A stretch of 64,000 nt of DNA, from contig JAPPLJ010000008.1 in the NCBI GenBank assembly GCA_028819475.1, positions 88,793-152,792 on the forward strand. The letters run 5' to 3'. A program made the position numbers and the translations under genes. The notes under the pieces were generated by a model. It saw only the letters and a program-made list of their open reading frames with translations. It was not told the DNA's origin and made no database searches. The DNA comes from Rhodospirillaceae bacterium (GTDB taxonomy: Bacteria > Pseudomonadota > Alphaproteobacteria > Bin65). Below are positions 17,782 to 28,374 of this stretch, one piece after another. How positions within the stretch are numbered: the first letter of the stretch is position 1; each line of letters begins with the position of its first letter.

Positions 17782-18377
17782 TCAGCAGGCCTTTGCGTTC
17801 GGGTGCTGTTTTCCACTATCGCCGCCAGTTGCGTCGTTACGTCATCGATCGCAGCCATACCGTCGACCGTCTCCAGACGGCCGGATTTCGCGTAATATGG
17901 CAGAATCGGTGCGGTCTGCTGCCGATAGACGACGATCCTCTTTTTCAGGGTTTCGGCGTTGTCGTCCGCCCGGGCTCCGGCGCTTTCCTGCGCCCGCCTC
18001 TCGATTCGGGCGAACAGGGCGGCCTCGTCCACGCGCATCTCGATAATGTGATGGATATCGATCCGCTTGTCGGCAAGGACATCGTCCAGTTTCTCGGCCT
18101 GGGCGACGGTGCGCGGAAACCCGTCCAGAATGAAGCCCTTATCACGGATTTCGGTATCTTCGATACGCTCGACGATGATGCCGACGACCATGTCGTCGGG
18201 CACAAGGTCGCCGCGGTCGAGAATCGCCTTGGCCCTGAGACCCGCTTCGGTGCCCGCTGCCGCCGCCGCGCGCAGCATGTCGCCGGTCGACAGGTGAACC
18301 ATCCCGAATCTTTCCTGGAGGCGCTGGGCCTGGGTGCCCTTTCCGCACCCGGGCGGGCCCATCAGAACGATATTCAA
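17778..18377 (-). CDS. adk: Adenylate kinase (short LID), TTG start
   Basis: Interconverts ATP + AMP and 2 ADP. The 199-aa product has P-loop GPPGCGKGTQ (7-16), the AMP-binding STGDMLR (~31) and DGFPRTVAQAEKLD (~84), and a short LID segment (IERRAQESAGARADDNAETLKKRI) lacking zinc cysteines. The start codon is TTG sharing bases with the secY TGA (TTGA overlap), so translation is likely coupled to secY. No ATG would give a complete P-loop: the next Met is residue 6. Confidence 0.95.
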   Translation of the reverse strand: MNIVLMGPPGCGKGTQAQRLQERFGMVHLSTGDMLRAAAAAGTEAGLRAKAILDRGDLVPDDMVVGIIVERIEDTEIRDKGFILDGFPRTVAQAEKLDDVLADKRIDIHHIIEMRVDEAALFARIERRAQESAGARADDNAETLKKRIVVYRQQTAPILPYYAKSGRLETVDGMAAIDDVTTQLAAIVENSTRTQRPAD

Positions 18378-19720
18378 GATTTTCTGCCTCGCAGACGGGA
18401 TTTTCGGATCAGCCCTTCATACTGATGCGCCAGCATATGGCCCTGGATTTGCGCCACCGTATCCATGGTCACCGAGACCACGATCAGCAGCGAGGTGCCG
18501 CCGAAATAGAACGGGATCGCATATTGCGTGATCAGCACTTCGGGAAGTGCGCAAACTGCACACAGATAAAGCGCGCCGACGACGGTAATTCGCGTAAGCA
18601 CATGGTCGAGATAGTCGGCTGTCGGCTTACCCGGGCGGATTCCGGGTATGAAGCCGCCATATTTGCGCAGATTGTCCGCGGTGTCCTGCGGATTGAAGAC
18701 GATCGCCGTGTAGAAGAATGTGAAGAAGGCAATCATGCCGATATAGATCAGCAGGAACAACGGCTGGCCGCGTCCCATCAGTGCATTCACCACGTTCAGC
18801 CATTCCGGCCCGCCCTGCCCGGAAAAGCCGGTGATCGTTGCCGGGAGAAGCAACAGAGAACTCGCAAAGATCGGCGGAATCACACCGGCGGTGTTGAGCT
18901 TGAGCGGGATGTGCGATTGCTCGCCGCCGATCTGCCGGTTGCCCTGCTGCCGTTTGGGATACTGGACGACAATTCTTCGTTGCGCCCGCTCCATAAACAC
19001 CACAAAGGCGACAACCAGGACCGCCATGGCGACGAAAGCGATGATCGCGAAAGCGGACAGCGAGCCCCGGCGGCCCATCTCAAACAATTGCGCCATGGCG
19101 GCAGGACCGCTGGCGACGATGCCGGCGAAGATGATAAGCGAAATTCCGTTGCCGACACCGCGCGCCGTGATCTGCTCGCCCAGCCACATCAGGAAAATCG
19201 TGCCGCCGACCAGCGTGATAACGACGGTCGCACGGAAGAACATGCCGGGGTTGGCGACCGCGTTGCCGGCGCTCGAACTGGCGCCTTCGAGGCTGACGGC
19301 AACGCCGTAGGCCTGGACAGCCGCCAGGAGCACTGTGAGATAGCGGGTATACTGGTTGATTTTTTTCCGGCCGGATTCGCCTTCTTTCTTGAGTTGATCC
19401 AGCTTCGGCGACACGGCGGTCAGGAGCTGGATGATAATCGCCGCGGAGATATAGGGCATGATGTTGAGCGCAAAGATGGTCATGCGCTCCAGCGCCCCGC
19501 CGGAAAAGGTGCTGAGCACCGTCAGCAGGCCGCCGCCCTGATTGATCTGGGCGAAAATGTCGGCAAAAATCTGTTGATCGATGCCGGGGATCGGGATGTA
19601 GGTCCCCAATCGGTAAACGATCAGTGCGCCCAGCGTGAACCACAGGCGCTTTTTCAGGTCGGTCGCCTTCGAAAACGCGCTCCAGCCCATGCTCGGCGCA
19701 ATTCTGTCGGTCACTGCCAT
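18374..19720 (-). CDS. secY: Protein translocase subunit SecY
   Basis: 448-aa channel of the Sec translocon, ten membrane helices. Conserved: LKKRLWFTLGALIVYRLGTYIPIPGID (helix 1), FSGGALERMTIFALNIMPYISAAIIIQLL (plug and helix 2 region), GIPPIFASSLLL-type segment (VIPPIFASSLLLLPATI) and the cytoplasmic loop KYGGFIPGIRPGKPTADYLDHVLTRIT that touches SecA and the ribosome. It starts at MAVTDRIAPSMGW; the frame extends 81 codons upstream into rplO sequence and is not coding there. It overlaps adk. Confidence 0.97.
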   Translation of the reverse strand: MAVTDRIAPSMGWSAFSKATDLKKRLWFTLGALIVYRLGTYIPIPGIDQQIFADIFAQINQGGGLLTVLSTFSGGALERMTIFALNIMPYISAAIIIQLLTAVSPKLDQLKKEGESGRKKINQYTRYLTVLLAAVQAYGVAVSLEGASSSAGNAVANPGMFFRATVVITLVGGTIFLMWLGEQITARGVGNGISLIIFAGIVASGPAAMAQLFEMGRRGSLSAFAIIAFVAMAVLVVAFVVFMERAQRRIVVQYPKRQQGNRQIGGEQSHIPLKLNTAGVIPPIFASSLLLLPATITGFSGQGGPEWLNVVNALMGRGQPLFLLIYIGMIAFFTFFYTAIVFNPQDTADNLRKYGGFIPGIRPGKPTADYLDHVLTRITVVGALYLCAVCALPEVLITQYAIPFYFGGTSLLIVVSVTMDTVAQIQGHMLAHQYEGLIRKSRLRGRKS

Positions 19721-19757
19721 CCGGTTGCCTGTCGCGTCTGCGTGACGAGCTTCGGGC

Positions 19758-20318
19758 TCACGACTCCGCCGGTGCGGCGGCCTTGCCGCCTCTGGCGCGC
19801 TCTGCCCGCTTCGCTGCCTTCTTCTCGTTCTTCGGCAACTTGCCTTCCGGCTTCGGCGCCGCAGCTTCGATATTGACCTTGCCGCCAGCCCTTTCAACCG
19901 CCGCGACCGCCGCACCCGTTGCACCCGAGATCGATATCTCGATGGCAGCGGAAATTTCGCCATGGCCGAGCAGGCGCACGCCGTCGAGCGGCCGTCGGAT
20001 CACACCGGCTTTCAGGAGTGCGCCGGCATCGATAGGCGCGCCGGCGTCCAGTTTTCCGGCGTCGATCGCCTGCTGCAAGCGGCCGACATTCACCGCCGCA
20101 TAGGACTTCCGGAATATGTTGTTGAAGCCGCGCTTGGGCAGGCGCATGTACAGCGGCATCTGCCCGCCTTCAAAGCCACTGATCGAGACGCCGGAGCGGG
20201 AGTTCTGGCCCTTGTGGCCGCGGCCGGCCGTCTTGCCCTTGCCGGAGCCGATGCCCCGCCCGATCCGCGTCCGCGTCTTTCGCGCGCCCTTGTTGTCGGC
20301 CAGTTCGTTGAGTTTCAT
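19758..20318 (-). CDS. rplO: 50S ribosomal protein L15 with basic tail
   Basis: 186 aa; typical L15 is about 145-160. Conserved N-terminus [43 protein letters not shown] and the [19 protein letters not shown] motif. After the core, a ~30-residue Lys/Ala/Glu-rich extension ([31 protein letters not shown]) is appended, as seen in some alphaproteobacteria. The tail probably lies on the ribosome surface or binds rRNA (inference). Confidence 0.97.
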   Translation of the reverse strand: MKLNELADNKGARKTRTRIGRGIGSGKGKTAGRGHKGQNSRSGVSISGFEGGQMPLYMRLPKRGFNNIFRKSYAAVNVGRLQQAIDAGKLDAGAPIDAGALLKAGVIRRPLDGVRLLGHGEISAAIEISISGATGAAVAAVERAGGKVNIEAAAPKPEGKLPKNEKKAAKRAERARGGKAAAPAES

Positions 20319-20376
20319 CGTTCCAAACCCGCTGTTGCCGGCCGGGCCAACTGCCCTGCCGGTCGCCGCTCGCGCT

Positions 20377-20565
20377 TCAGTCCTCGACGCGCACCAGATG
20401 GTGCACCTTGCGGATCATGCCGCGCACAGCCGGCGTGTCTTCCAGCTCGCGCGTCCGGTGCATCTTGTTGAGACCCAGGCCGACCAGCGTCGCGCGCTGA
20501 TCCTTCGGGCGGCCGATCGGGCTGCCGGTCTGGGTTACTCGCAAAGTCTTCTTCTTCTCTGCCAT
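20377..20565 (-). CDS. rpmD: 50S ribosomal protein L30
   Basis: 62-aa small subunit-like fold protein of the 50S. Typical segments [55 protein letters not shown] span the complete family length. Start ATG, between rpsE and rplO. Confidence 0.97.
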   Translation of the reverse strand: MAEKKKTLRVTQTGSPIGRPKDQRATLVGLGLNKMHRTRELEDTPAVRGMIRKVHHLVRVED

Positions 20566-20612
20566 CGCGCCTGCTCCGGCGCCCCGAACTTCGGCTCCGG
20601 GGCGTTGTTGTT

Positions 20613-21182
20613 CTATTCGCGGGCTTCGCCGCCGTCCTGGCGGCGCCCGACGATATCGCCGACCTTCTTGCTCCGGCGCGACGCGACATCGCGCGGAGAC
20701 TGGATCTGCGTCAGCGCATCGAAGGTCGCTTTGACCATATTGTGCGGGTTCGAGGTGCCGACCGACTTGGCGACGATATCGTGGATTCCGATGCTCTCGA
20801 AAATCGCCCGCATCGGGCCGCCCGCAATAATACCCGTTCCCGCCGGCGCCGCCCGGAGCACGACCTTGCCGGCGCCGTAACGGCCCTTGACGTCGTGATG
20901 CAACGTGCGCGCCTCGCGCAGCGGCACCCGGATCATCTGGCGCTTGGCCTGCTCCGTCGCCTTGCGGATCGCTTCCGGCACCTCGCGCGCCTTGCCGGCG
21001 CCGTGCCCGACCCGGCCCTTGCCGTCGCCGACCACAACGAGTGCGGCGAAGCCGAACCGCCGGCCGCCCTTCACAACCTTGGCGACCCGGTTGATGCTGA
21101 CGAGTTTCTCGACAAACTCGTTCTCTTCCCGGTCGTCCCCGCCGCCACGGCGGCGGTCATCCCGCCTGTTCTCTCGAGCCAT
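20613..21182 (-). CDS. rpsE: 30S ribosomal protein S5
   Basis: 189 aa. Contributes to decoding fidelity and mRNA helicase action. The dsRBD-like N half [51 protein letters not shown] and C half [43 protein letters not shown] are complete. The N-terminus has an alphaproteobacterial Arg/Asp-rich extension ([16 protein letters not shown]). It starts 14 bases after rplR. Confidence 0.97.
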   Translation of the reverse strand: MARENRRDDRRRGGGDDREENEFVEKLVSINRVAKVVKGGRRFGFAALVVVGDGKGRVGHGAGKAREVPEAIRKATEQAKRQMIRVPLREARTLHHDVKGRYGAGKVVLRAAPAGTGIIAGGPMRAIFESIGIHDIVAKSVGTSNPHNMVKATFDALTQIQSPRDVASRRSKKVGDIVGRRQDGGEARE

Positions 21183-21196
21183 TCGACTACCGTCCC

Positions 21197-21562
21197 CTAG
21201 AATCTGAGACCGGCCTCGCGCGCGGCTTCCGCCAGCGCCTTGACCCGGCCGTGATAGATGTAGCCGCCGCGATCGAAGACCACGGAGTCGACTTTGGCCT
21301 TCAATGCGCGCTCCGCCACCAGCCGACCGATGGCTTCGGCCGCCGCTATGTTGGCGCCGTTCCCGATCGTGCTCCTGACATCCTTCTCGACGGTCGAGGC
21401 CGAGGCCCTGGTCTCTCCCGTCAGATCGTCGATGACTTGGGCATAGATGTGCTTGCCGGAGCGGAAGACTGACAGGCGCGGACGTCCATTCGCCTTCTTC
21501 CGGATTGCATGCCGGTTGCGGCGCCTGCGGCGCGCAAACAGTTTTTTCTCTCTGCTTGCCAT
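21197..21562 (-). CDS. rplR: 50S ribosomal protein L18
   Basis: 121 aa, binds 5S rRNA. Conserved [36 protein letters not shown] and [29 protein letters not shown] start at [12 protein letters not shown], which gives the usual length; the open frame continues 33 codons upstream into the intergenic region. Confidence 0.97.
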   Translation of the reverse strand: MASREKKLFARRRRRNRHAIRKKANGRPRLSVFRSGKHIYAQVIDDLTGETRASASTVEKDVRSTIGNGANIAAAEAIGRLVAERALKAKVDSVVFDRGGYIYHGRVKALAEAAREAGLRF

Positions 21563-21629
21563 CGTGTGTCGCTTCTCGCCAAAAATCGGGAAACAGACGG
21601 CCCGGAATCCGCCGACCGGAAACCGGCGC

Positions 21630-22163
21630 CTATTTCTTTTTGCCTTCCTTGCGCATGACATATTCGCCGCGGTAGCGCACGCCCTTGCCCTTGTAAGGTT
21701 CGGGCGGCCGGAACGCGCGCACTTCGCTGCAGAACTGCCCGATCACGGCCTTGTTCGTACCCTTGGCCTCGATCGCCACATTGCGCTCGACCGAAACACT
21801 GACGCCGTCCGGGATCGGATAGTCGATATCGTGGCTGTAGCCGAGTTGCAGATTGAGGGTCCTGCCCTGTACGGCGGCGCGATAGCCGACGCCCTGGATG
21901 TCCAGATTGTAGGTAAAACCTTCCGACACGCCGGTGACGATGTTCTGCAGCTGGCTGCGCGTCGTGCCCCACATGGTGCGCGCCCGTTTGCCGTCGTTGG
22001 CCGGCGACACGGACAGCGCGCCGTCCTGCTGGCTGACGATCACGTCGTCGGTCAGCCGGAAGCTCTCTTCACCCAGCTTGCCCCTGGCGGTCACCAGCAG
22101 GCCGTCGATCTTGACGTCGACGCCGCTCGGAATCTTCACCGGTTCCTTGCCGATCCGCGACAT
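21630..22163 (-). CDS. rplF: 50S ribosomal protein L6
   Basis: 177 aa, near the factor-binding site of the 50[22 protein letters not shown] start, two repeated L6 folds, and the C-terminal signature [26 protein letters not shown] are all present. Start ATG; 68 bases before rplR. Confidence 0.98.
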   Translation of the reverse strand: MSRIGKEPVKIPSGVDVKIDGLLVTARGKLGEESFRLTDDVIVSQQDGALSVSPANDGKRARTMWGTTRSQLQNIVTGVSEGFTYNLDIQGVGYRAAVQGRTLNLQLGYSHDIDYPIPDGVSVSVERNVAIEAKGTNKAVIGQFCSEVRAFRPPEPYKGKGVRYRGEYVMRKEGKKK

Positions 22164-22205
22164 GGCTTGTTCCGTTCCGTCCTTCTCGTTCCGCTCCTGC
22201 CGCGA

Positions 22206-22604
22206 TCAGAAGACCCGGCAGAGCACCTCTCCGCCCACATTGGCCTCGCGGGCGGCATTGTCCGACAAGACGCCCCGTCCGGTGGACAGGATCTTTGTGC
22301 CCAATCCGCCGCGATCCCGGTTCAAATCCTTGATTGCCGAGTAGACCCGCCGGCCGGGCGTGGAGATCCGTGCGATCTCGCGGATCACCGGAGTTCCCTC
22401 GTGATACTTCAACTCAATGACGATTTCCCTGATGCCCTTGCGGACCTCGCGTTCGCTGTAGCCGCGGATATAGCCTTCGTCCTTCAGCACGCGCAGGACA
22501 TTCATCTTCAGCGTCGAGTGGGGACACACGACGCTGGCTTTGGAGGCGCGCTGACCGTTGCGGATACGGGTCAGCAGATCGCCGAGAGGATCGCTCATCG
22601 CCAT
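22206..22604 (-). CDS. rpsH: 30S ribosomal protein S8
   Basis: 132 aa. Binds 16S rRNA early in assembly and in E. coli represses the spc operon. SDPLGDLLTRIRNGQRA at the start and the C-terminal ILSTGRGVLSDNAAREANVGGEVLCRVF are typical. Met1 and Met3 are both possible starts. It lies 11 bases after rpsN. Confidence 0.97.
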   Translation of the reverse strand: MAMSDPLGDLLTRIRNGQRASKASVVCPHSTLKMNVLRVLKDEGYIRGYSEREVRKGIREIVIELKYHEGTPVIREIARISTPGRRVYSAIKDLNRDRGGLGTKILSTGRGVLSDNAAREANVGGEVLCRVF

Positions 22605-22614
22605 GGTCCGGCCC

Positions 22615-22920
22615 CTACCAGCTCGATTTGACGACGCCCGGAAGCTGGCCCTTCGAGCCGAGCTCCCTGAGCGCGATGCGCGAGATGCCGAACTTGCGGT
22701 AGTAGCCGCGCGGACGGCCGCTTACGGCGCAACGATTGCGCACGCGGGTCGCCGCGCCGTTCTTCGGCAATTCGTTCAGCTTCAGCCGCGCCTTGAAGCG
22801 TTCTTCCGGGGGCAGCGAGGCATCCTTGGCCATCGCCCTGAGCGCGGCGCGTTTGCCCGCGAACTTCGCCACCAGCCGGCGCCGTTTGTCGTTTTTTTCG
22901 ATTGCGCTTTTTTTCGCCAT
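22615..22920 (-). CDS. rpsN: 30S ribosomal protein S14 (zinc-free type)
   Basis: 101 aa, the long form without CxxC zinc pairs. [16 protein letters not shown] start and C-terminal [41 protein letters not shown]. Located in the spc cluster between rplE and rpsH. Confidence 0.98.
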   Translation of the reverse strand: MAKKSAIEKNDKRRRLVAKFAGKRAALRAMAKDASLPPEERFKARLKLNELPKNGAATRVRNRCAVSGRPRGYYRKFGISRIALRELGSKGQLPGVVKSSW

Positions 22921-22944
22921 CGTCGGATCTCGTTCCTGCGTTGC

Positions 22945-23493
22945 CTAGCTGGCGCGGAAGGGCAGGTTGAAGCCCTTTAGCAGTACCAGCGCCTCTTCGT
23001 CGGTCTGCGCCGTCGTGACCAGCACAATGTCCATGCCGCGGATCGTGTCGGTCTTGTCGTAGTCGATTTCCGGAAACACAAGCTGTTCGCGGATGCCCAT
23101 CGCGAAATTGCCCCGGCCGTCGAAACTTCTCGGGCTGAGACCGCGGAAGTCGCGCACCCGCGGCAGGGCGATGGTCACAAGCCGGTCAAGGAATTCGTAC
23201 ATCCGTATCCGGCGCAGCGTCACTTTCGCGCCGATCGTCATGCCCTCGCGCAACTTGAAGCCAGCCTCGGATCGCGTTGCGCGGGTCACCAGCGGCTTCT
23301 GGCCGGAGATCCGGGTCATGTCGTCCACGGCGCCGTCGATCTTTTTCCGGTCCTGGGTCGCCTCGCCGACGCCCATATTCAGAACGATCTTCTCCAGACG
23401 CGGAATCTGGTTCGGGTTGGTGTAGTTGAAGGCTTGCTTCAACTGGTCCCGCACCGAGCTCTTGTAGTGCTCGTACAGTCTTGGCGAAGACAT
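22945..23493 (-). CDS. rplE: 50S ribosomal protein L5
   Basis: 182 aa, central protuberance protein that binds 5S rRNA and touches P-site t[57 protein letters not shown] and [45 protein letters not shown] are present. Start [10 protein letters not shown]; the frame runs further upstream through rplX in a wrong register. Confidence 0.97.
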   Translation of the reverse strand: MSSPRLYEHYKSSVRDQLKQAFNYTNPNQIPRLEKIVLNMGVGEATQDRKKIDGAVDDMTRISGQKPLVTRATRSEAGFKLREGMTIGAKVTLRRIRMYEFLDRLVTIALPRVRDFRGLSPRSFDGRGNFAMGIREQLVFPEIDYDKTDTIRGMDIVLVTTAQTDEEALVLLKGFNLPFRAS

Positions 23494-23519
23494 GATCCGG
23501 TCGCTCCTTCCGCTCGCCG

Positions 23520-23855
23520 CTACCGGTCGATGATCTCGCCGGATCGCTTGGCAAAGCGCACTTTCCGGCCGCCTTCCAGGAAGGTGTAGCCGACCCGCGT
23601 CGCCGTGGAATCCTTCGGATCGACCATCGCCACATTCGAAATGTGAATCGGCGCTTCGCGCTCGACGATGCCGCCGGGATTCATCTGGGTCGGCTTGGTG
23701 TGCCGCTTGACCATGTTTGCGCCGCCTACGACGACGCGGTGATCCCCCGGCTTGCTCCCCTTGATGACCCTGGTGATGTCGCCGGTCTTGCCCTTGTCCT
23801 TGCCGGCGGTGATGACCACCCGGTCTCCCTTCTTCAGCCTGATCTTGACAGCCAT
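23520..23855 (-). CDS. rplX: 50S ribosomal protein L24
   Basis: 111 aa, assembly initiator of the 50S. KOW motif [20 protein letters not shown] near the N-terminus, [34 protein letters not shown] and the [12 protein letters not shown] end are standard. The start [10 protein letters not shown] was chosen over long upstream extensions. Confidence 0.97.
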   Translation of the reverse strand: MAVKIRLKKGDRVVITAGKDKGKTGDITRVIKGSKPGDHRVVVGGANMVKRHTKPTQMNPGGIVEREAPIHISNVAMVDPKDSTATRVGYTFLEGGRKVRFAKRSGEIIDR

Positions 23856-23899
23856 GGTCTCGACCGTTCCTTCCGACCGTTCGTTCTTCCGCCGGTGCC

Positions 23900-24268
23900 C
23901 TAAAGCACTTCCGGGGCAAGCGAGATGATTTTCATATAGCCCTTGCCGCGCAGTTCGCGCGTTACCGGACCGAAGATACGGGTGCCGACCGGCTCGCCAG
24001 TCTTGCTGATGAGCACGGCGGCGTTGCGATCGAACCGGATCGCCGTGCCGTCGTCCCGGCGTACTTCCTTCGCGGTTCGTACGATCACGGCACGATGCAG
24101 GTCGCCCTTCTTCACACGGCCTCGCGGAATCGCTTCCTTGACCGACACGACGATGACGTCGCCAACGCCAGCCGACCTGCGCTTCGAGCCGCCGAGCACC
24201 TTGATGCACTGCACCTTGCGCGCGCCGCTGTTGTCCGCGACTTCCAGCCTGGATTGCATCTGGATCAT
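23900..24268 (-). CDS. rplN: 50S ribosomal protein L14
   Basis: 122 aa, complete. [27 protein letters not shown] start, [52 protein letters not shown] core, and [26 protein letters not shown] end are all family hallmarks. First gene of the spc-type cluster after rpsQ. Confidence 0.98.
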   Translation of the reverse strand: MIQMQSRLEVADNSGARKVQCIKVLGGSKRRSAGVGDVIVVSVKEAIPRGRVKKGDLHRAVIVRTAKEVRRDDGTAIRFDRNAAVLISKTGEPVGTRIFGPVTRELRGKGYMKIISLAPEVL

Positions 24269-24304
24269 GGTTTCGGTCTCCCGAATTCAAGCCGTGCTCC
24301 GCCG

Positions 24305-24541
24305 TCAGGCGTCGCCGGCCAGAACCTGCCAGGTTTTGCGTTTCGAATAAGGCCTGCATTCCTGGATCGACACGCGATCGCCCGTCTTGCAGGCATTGCT
24401 TTCGTCATGCGCCATGAATTTCTTCGAGCGGCGGATGAACTTCTTGTAGAGCGGATGCATGATCCGGCGCTCGACCCGCACGATCACGGTCTTGTCCGCA
24501 GCGTCGCTTACTACGACGCCCTGGAGTATGCGTTTCGGCAT
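24305..24541 (-). CDS. rpsQ: 30S ribosomal protein S17
   Basis: 78 aa. [47 protein letters not shown] is the conserved OB-fold part. It starts 5 bases after rpmC. The open frame extends far upstream through rpmC, without homology. Confidence 0.97.
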   Translation of the reverse strand: MPKRILQGVVVSDAADKTVIVRVERRIMHPLYKKFIRRSKKFMAHDESNACKTGDRVSIQECRPYSKRKTWQVLAGDA

Positions 24542-24546
24542 CTGCC

Positions 24547-24759
24547 TCAACTCCCTGCGGCGGCGCCCGCCGCGCGCCGCTTTTCGTTCATGATCGTCTT
24601 GACCCGCGCGATGTCTCGCCGGACTTCGCGTGCCCGCACGGTGTTTTCGAGCTGGCCGCTGGCCGCCTGAAAGCGCAGGTTGAACTGCTCCTTTTTCAGG
24701 TCCTCCAGCTGCTCGTTCAGCTGATCCATGGACTTGGGGCGGAGATCGCCGGCGTGCAT
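24547..24759 (-). CDS. rpmC: 50S ribosomal protein L29
   Basis: 70-aa helical hairpin protein at the exit tunnel, docking site region for SRP and trigger factor. [56 protein letters not shown] is typical. Start [10 protein letters not shown]; 5-base gap after rplP. Confidence 0.96.
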   Translation of the reverse strand: MHAGDLRPKSMDQLNEQLEDLKKEQFNLRFQAASGQLENTVRAREVRRDIARVKTIMNEKRRAAGAAAGS

Positions 24760-24764
24760 GGCCC

Positions 24765-25181
24765 CTACTCCTCTTCCAGCCGCTTGACGAACCGGGTGCT
24801 GACCGGAAGCTTGGCCGAAGCCAGTTCGAAGGCCCGGCGCGCGACATCTTCCGGCACGCCATCGAGCTCGAACATGATGCGGCCCGGATGGACGCGCACC
24901 GCCCAGTATTCGGGCGATCCCTTGCCCTTTCCCTGGCGGACTTCCGCCGGCTTCTGACTGACCGGCAGATCCGGGAAAATGCGGATCCACAGTTTGCCGA
25001 CACGCTTCATATGGCGGGTGATTGTCCTGCGTGCCGCCTCGATCTGGCGCGACGTGACGCGCTCCGGAGACGTCGCCTTCAGGCCGTAGGCGCCAAAATT
25101 CAGCTGCGTGCCGCCTTTGGCAAAGCCGTGAATGCGGCCCTTGTGCTGCTTGCGGAACCTAGTCCGTTTGGGGCTGAGCAT
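24765..25181 (-). CDS. rplP: 50S ribosomal protein L16
   Basis: 138 aa, organises the A-site of the 50[102 protein letters not shown] are complete. Start ATG, 18 bases after rpsC. Confidence 0.98.
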   Translation of the reverse strand: MLSPKRTRFRKQHKGRIHGFAKGGTQLNFGAYGLKATSPERVTSRQIEAARRTITRHMKRVGKLWIRIFPDLPVSQKPAEVRQGKGKGSPEYWAVRVHPGRIMFELDGVPEDVARRAFELASAKLPVSTRFVKRLEEE

Positions 25182-25199
25182 CCTTCCCGCTCCCGTCGG

Positions 25200-25883
25200 C
25201 TAGTTTCGGCCCGCGGTCTGCAGGTCCAGGGCGCGGCGTTCCTGGGCCTGCGGATCGTGTTCCATGATATCGCCCTTGTAGACCCACACCTTGACGCCGC
25301 AGGTGCCGTAGGTCGTCTGGGCCGTGGCTTCGCCATAGTCGATGTCCGCACGCAGCGTGTGCAGGGGCACCCGGCCCTCGTGGTAGCGCTCGGCGCGGGC
25401 GATTTCCGCGCCGCCCAGCCGGCCGCCGCAGATGATGCGGATACCGGCGGCGCCGAAGCGCATCGCCGATTGCACCGAACGCTTCATCGCCCGGCGAAAT
25501 GCGACCCGCCGCTCAAGCTGCTGCGCCACATTCTCGGCGACGAGTTGCGCTTCGATTTCCGGTTTGCGGATTTCGACGATGTTCAGGCTGACATCGTCGC
25601 CCGTCATCCGGGAGACTTCCCGGCGCAGATTCTCGATGTCGGCGCCTTTCTTGCCGATCACGACGCCGGGACGCGCCGTATGGATCGTCACACGCGGCTT
25701 GCGCGCCGGGCGCTCAATCACGATCTTCGAGACAGCCGCACTCGACAGCCGGCGCTTGAGATGATCTCTGAGCGCCAGGTCCTGCTCCAGCAGTTCGGCA
25801 TAGTCGCCGTCGGCATACCAGCGCGATTCCCACGTCCGGTTTATGCCCAGGCGCATGCCGATCGGGCTTACTTTCTGACCCAT
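25200..25883 (-). CDS. rpsC: 30S ribosomal protein S3
   Basis: 227 aa. [24 protein letters not shown] start; KH domain with [18 protein letters not shown] (~residues 78-95); C-terminal domain RTEWYREGR-like segment ([23 protein letters not shown]) that helps form the mRNA entry channel. Start ATG; 4 bases after rplV. Confidence 0.98.
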   Translation of the reverse strand: MGQKVSPIGMRLGINRTWESRWYADGDYAELLEQDLALRDHLKRRLSSAAVSKIVIERPARKPRVTIHTARPGVVIGKKGADIENLRREVSRMTGDDVSLNIVEIRKPEIEAQLVAENVAQQLERRVAFRRAMKRSVQSAMRFGAAGIRIICGGRLGGAEIARAERYHEGRVPLHTLRADIDYGEATAQTTYGTCGVKVWVYKGDIMEHDPQAQERRALDLQTAGRN

Positions 25884-25887
25884 TCGA

Positions 25888-26265
25888 TCAGGCCTCCTCG
25901 CGCTCTTCGACGATCACGGTCAACTTCGAAAACGGCTTCTTCACCCGTCCGACGCGGCCGCGCGCCCGCGCCTTCCAGCGCTTCATGACCAGGCCCTTGC
26001 CGACAAAGGCCTCCTTGACCCACAGCTGGTCGACATCGAGGCCGTGGTTGTTCTCGGCATTGGCAATTGCCGATTCCAGCACCTTCTTGACGTCGCCTGC
26101 GATCCGCCGGCGCGAGAAGGCAAGATCGGTGACCGCCTTCTCGGCTTTCTTGCCCCGGATCAGGGCGGCGACCAGGTTCAGCTTCTGCGGGCTGACGCGC
26201 AACCGCGTCGCCACAGCCTTGGCCTGGTTGTCTTCGAGCCGCCGTTCGGCCTTGGCTTTACCCAT
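25888..26265 (-). CDS. rplV: 50S ribosomal protein L22
   Basis: 125 aa, lines the exit tunnel. [70 protein letters not shown] and the tunnel loop [28 protein letters not shown] are present. Start MGKAKAERR, 6 bases after rpsS. Confidence 0.98.
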   Translation of the reverse strand: MGKAKAERRLEDNQAKAVATRLRVSPQKLNLVAALIRGKKAEKAVTDLAFSRRRIAGDVKKVLESAIANAENNHGLDVDQLWVKEAFVGKGLVMKRWKARARGRVGRVKKPFSKLTVIVEEREEA

Positions 26266-26271
26266 CGTCCG

Positions 26272-26550
26272 CTACCCCCTGCGCGCCTTCTTGTCGGCAG
26301 CGTGTCCGTAATAGGTCCGGGTCGGCGCAAACTCGCCGAACTTGTGGCCGATCATGTTTTCGGTGACGAGCACCGGAATGAACTTGTGGCCGTTGTGCAC
26401 GCCGAAGGTCAGGCCAACGAACTGCGGCAGGATCGTCGACCGGCGCGACCAGGTCCGGATGACCTCGTTGCGACCGGATTCGCGCGATTTCTCCGCCTTC
26501 TTCAGCAGGTAGCCGTCGACGAACGGCCCTTTCCAGACTGAACGCGTCAC
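26272..26550 (-). CDS. rpsS: 30S ribosomal protein S19, GTG start
   Basis: 92 aa. [21 protein letters not shown] start and [47 protein letters not shown] are diagnostic. The start codon is GTG, aligned with the universal start and preceded by GGAGAGG five bases upstream. It follows rplB by 9 bases. Confidence 0.98.
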   Translation of the reverse strand: MTRSVWKGPFVDGYLLKKAEKSRESGRNEVIRTWSRRSTILPQFVGLTFGVHNGHKFIPVLVTENMIGHKFGEFAPTRTYYGHAADKKARRG

Positions 26551-26559
26551 TGTCCTCTC

Positions 26560-27393
26560 CTACCGCTTCTTCCGCGCGTGACGGCTGCGGATGATGTATT
26601 TGTCTGTCGCCTTGTTGCTGCGGGTGCGCCGGCCCTTGGTCGGCTTGCCCCACGGCGTGACGGGATGGCGTCCGCCGGACGAGCGGCCCTCGCCGCCGCC
26701 GTGCGGATGATCGACCGGGTTCATGGCAACGCCACGCACCGACGGGCGCTTGCCCTTCCAGCGGTTGCGGCCGGCCTTGCCGAGGTTGGTGTTCTGATTG
26801 TTCGGATTGGAGACGGCGCCGACCGTCGCCATGCATTCCTGGCGCACCATGCGCATTTCGCCCGACGCCAGACGCAACTGGGCATAGCCGCTGTCCCGGC
26901 CGACCAGCTGGACATAAGCACCGGCGGCGCGTGCAATCTGCCCGCCCTTGCCGACCTTCATCTCAACATTGTGGACGATAGTGCCGACGGGAATATTGCG
27001 CAGCGGCAGCGCATTGCCCGGCTTGATGTCAGCGCCTAGGCCGGATTCCACCGAATCGCCAACTCCCAGGCGTTGCGGCGCCAGGATGTAGGAAAGCTCG
27101 CCGTCCGCGTAACGGATGAGCGCAATGAAGGCGGTGCGGTTCGGATCGTATTCCAGCCGCTCGACCGTCGCCCGGCCTTCCCTCGTGCGCTTGAAATCGA
27201 CGACGCGATAGCGCTGCTTGTGGCCGCCGCCGCGCCGGCGCGCCGTAATCCGCCCGGCATTGTTGCGGCCGCCCTTCTGGCTCTTTCCTTCGGTCAGGTG
27301 CTTGACCGGTTTGCCCTTGTACAGGCCGGACCGGTCGACAAGCACCAGGCCGCGCTGGCCCGGCGTCATGGCCTTGTAGTGTTTCAGCGACAT
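26560..27393 (-). CDS. rplB: 50S ribosomal protein L2
   Basis: 277 aa, needed for subunit joining and peptidyl transfer. [37 protein letters not shown] start; [29 protein letters not shown]-terminal [34 protein letters not shown] with the conserved His of the PHGGG loop. Complete length. Confidence 0.98.
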   Translation of the reverse strand: MSLKHYKAMTPGQRGLVLVDRSGLYKGKPVKHLTEGKSQKGGRNNAGRITARRRGGGHKQRYRVVDFKRTREGRATVERLEYDPNRTAFIALIRYADGELSYILAPQRLGVGDSVESGLGADIKPGNALPLRNIPVGTIVHNVEMKVGKGGQIARAAGAYVQLVGRDSGYAQLRLASGEMRMVRQECMATVGAVSNPNNQNTNLGKAGRNRWKGKRPSVRGVAMNPVDHPHGGGEGRSSGGRHPVTPWGKPTKGRRTRSNKATDKYIIRSRHARKKR

Positions 27394-27427
27394 CGTTCCG
27401 TCCCGTTCCGTCAGTTCCCGATGCCGG

Positions 27428-27751
27428 TCAGACGCCGGTCGTGATGTCGATAGCCTGATCGCCCAACAGGGTAACCACGGCTATCTTCACGTCGTTGCGC
27501 CGGCCTTTGCGGCCCCGGAACATCTTTTCCTTGCCCTTGCGGACATGGGTGTTGACGCGCTTTACCTTGGCGCCGAAAAGCCCTTCGACCGCGGCCTTGA
27601 TTTCCGGCTTGGTCGCATCCATGGCCACGCGGAAGGTGACCTGGGCGTTCTCCGAACCGGAGGAAGATTTCTCCGTCACCACCGGCGCCCGGATGATGTC
27701 GTACATCCGCTCCTTGGGCGGCTTCGCCTTATTAAGATACTTCCAGCTCAT
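27428..27751 (-). CDS. rplW: 50S ribosomal protein L23
   Basis: 107 aa at the tunnel exit, docking site for trigger factor. Core [79 protein letters not shown]. The start ATG ([15 protein letters not shown]) overlaps the rplD TGA as ATGA, which favours it over the inner Met at MYDIIRAP. Confidence 0.96.
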   Translation of the reverse strand: MSWKYLNKAKPPKERMYDIIRAPVVTEKSSSGSENAQVTFRVAMDATKPEIKAAVEGLFGAKVKRVNTHVRKGKEKMFRGRKGRRNDVKIAVVTLLGDQAIDITTGV

Positions 27752-28374
27752 TTCAGGCGCGCCTCCAGCGCTTCCACCGCATCCGCCGTCAGGACCAGCG
27801 TGTCGTGACGCAGGATGTCGTAGACATTGGCGCCCTGCTGGGGCAGCAGATCGACGCTCCGCAGATTGCGTGCGGCGCGCACAAAGCCGTCGTCGGCCTC
27901 CGCTCCGGTAATCACCAGCGGTCGCGACCAGCCGAGTTTTTCGAGTCTGGTCGCCAGATCCCGGGTCTTGCCGGATTTCAATGACGCCGCCTTCAGCACC
28001 ACGAGCCGGCCTTCCGCCTGTTTGGCCGAAAGCGCCATCTTGAGGCCGAGTTTTCGGACCTTCTTGGGCAGGGCTTGGGCGTGGCTCCGCGGTTTCGGCC
28101 CGAAAGCCACGCCGCCGCCGCGCATCTGTGGCGCCTTCAGATTGCCGGCGCGGGCGCGGCCTGTGCCTTTCTGTTTCCAAGGCTTGCGGCTGGTTCCCTT
28201 GATCTCGGCCATACCCCGCGTGTTGTGCGTCCCGGCTCGGCGCTTGGCGAGCTGCCAGCGCACCACCCGGTGCAGAATATCCGCGCGCACCGGCAGACCG
28301 AAGACGCTTTCGTCCAGCGTAACCTTTCCCGCAGCCTTGGCCGCCATGTCGACAGACTTGATCTCGATGGCCAT
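27748..28374 (-). CDS. rplD: 50S ribosomal protein L4
   Basis: 208 aa; lines the tunnel with L22 and in gammaproteobacteria represses the S10 operon. [52 protein letters not shown] is the conserved loop. Its start shares one base with the rplC stop (TGATG) and its stop overlaps the rplW start, so this block is tightly coupled. Confidence 0.97.
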   Translation of the reverse strand: MAIEIKSVDMAAKAAGKVTLDESVFGLPVRADILHRVVRWQLAKRRAGTHNTRGMAEIKGTSRKPWKQKGTGRARAGNLKAPQMRGGGVAFGPKPRSHAQALPKKVRKLGLKMALSAKQAEGRLVVLKAASLKSGKTRDLATRLEKLGWSRPLVITGAEADDGFVRAARNLRSVDLLPQQGANVYDILRHDTLVLTADAVEALEARLK

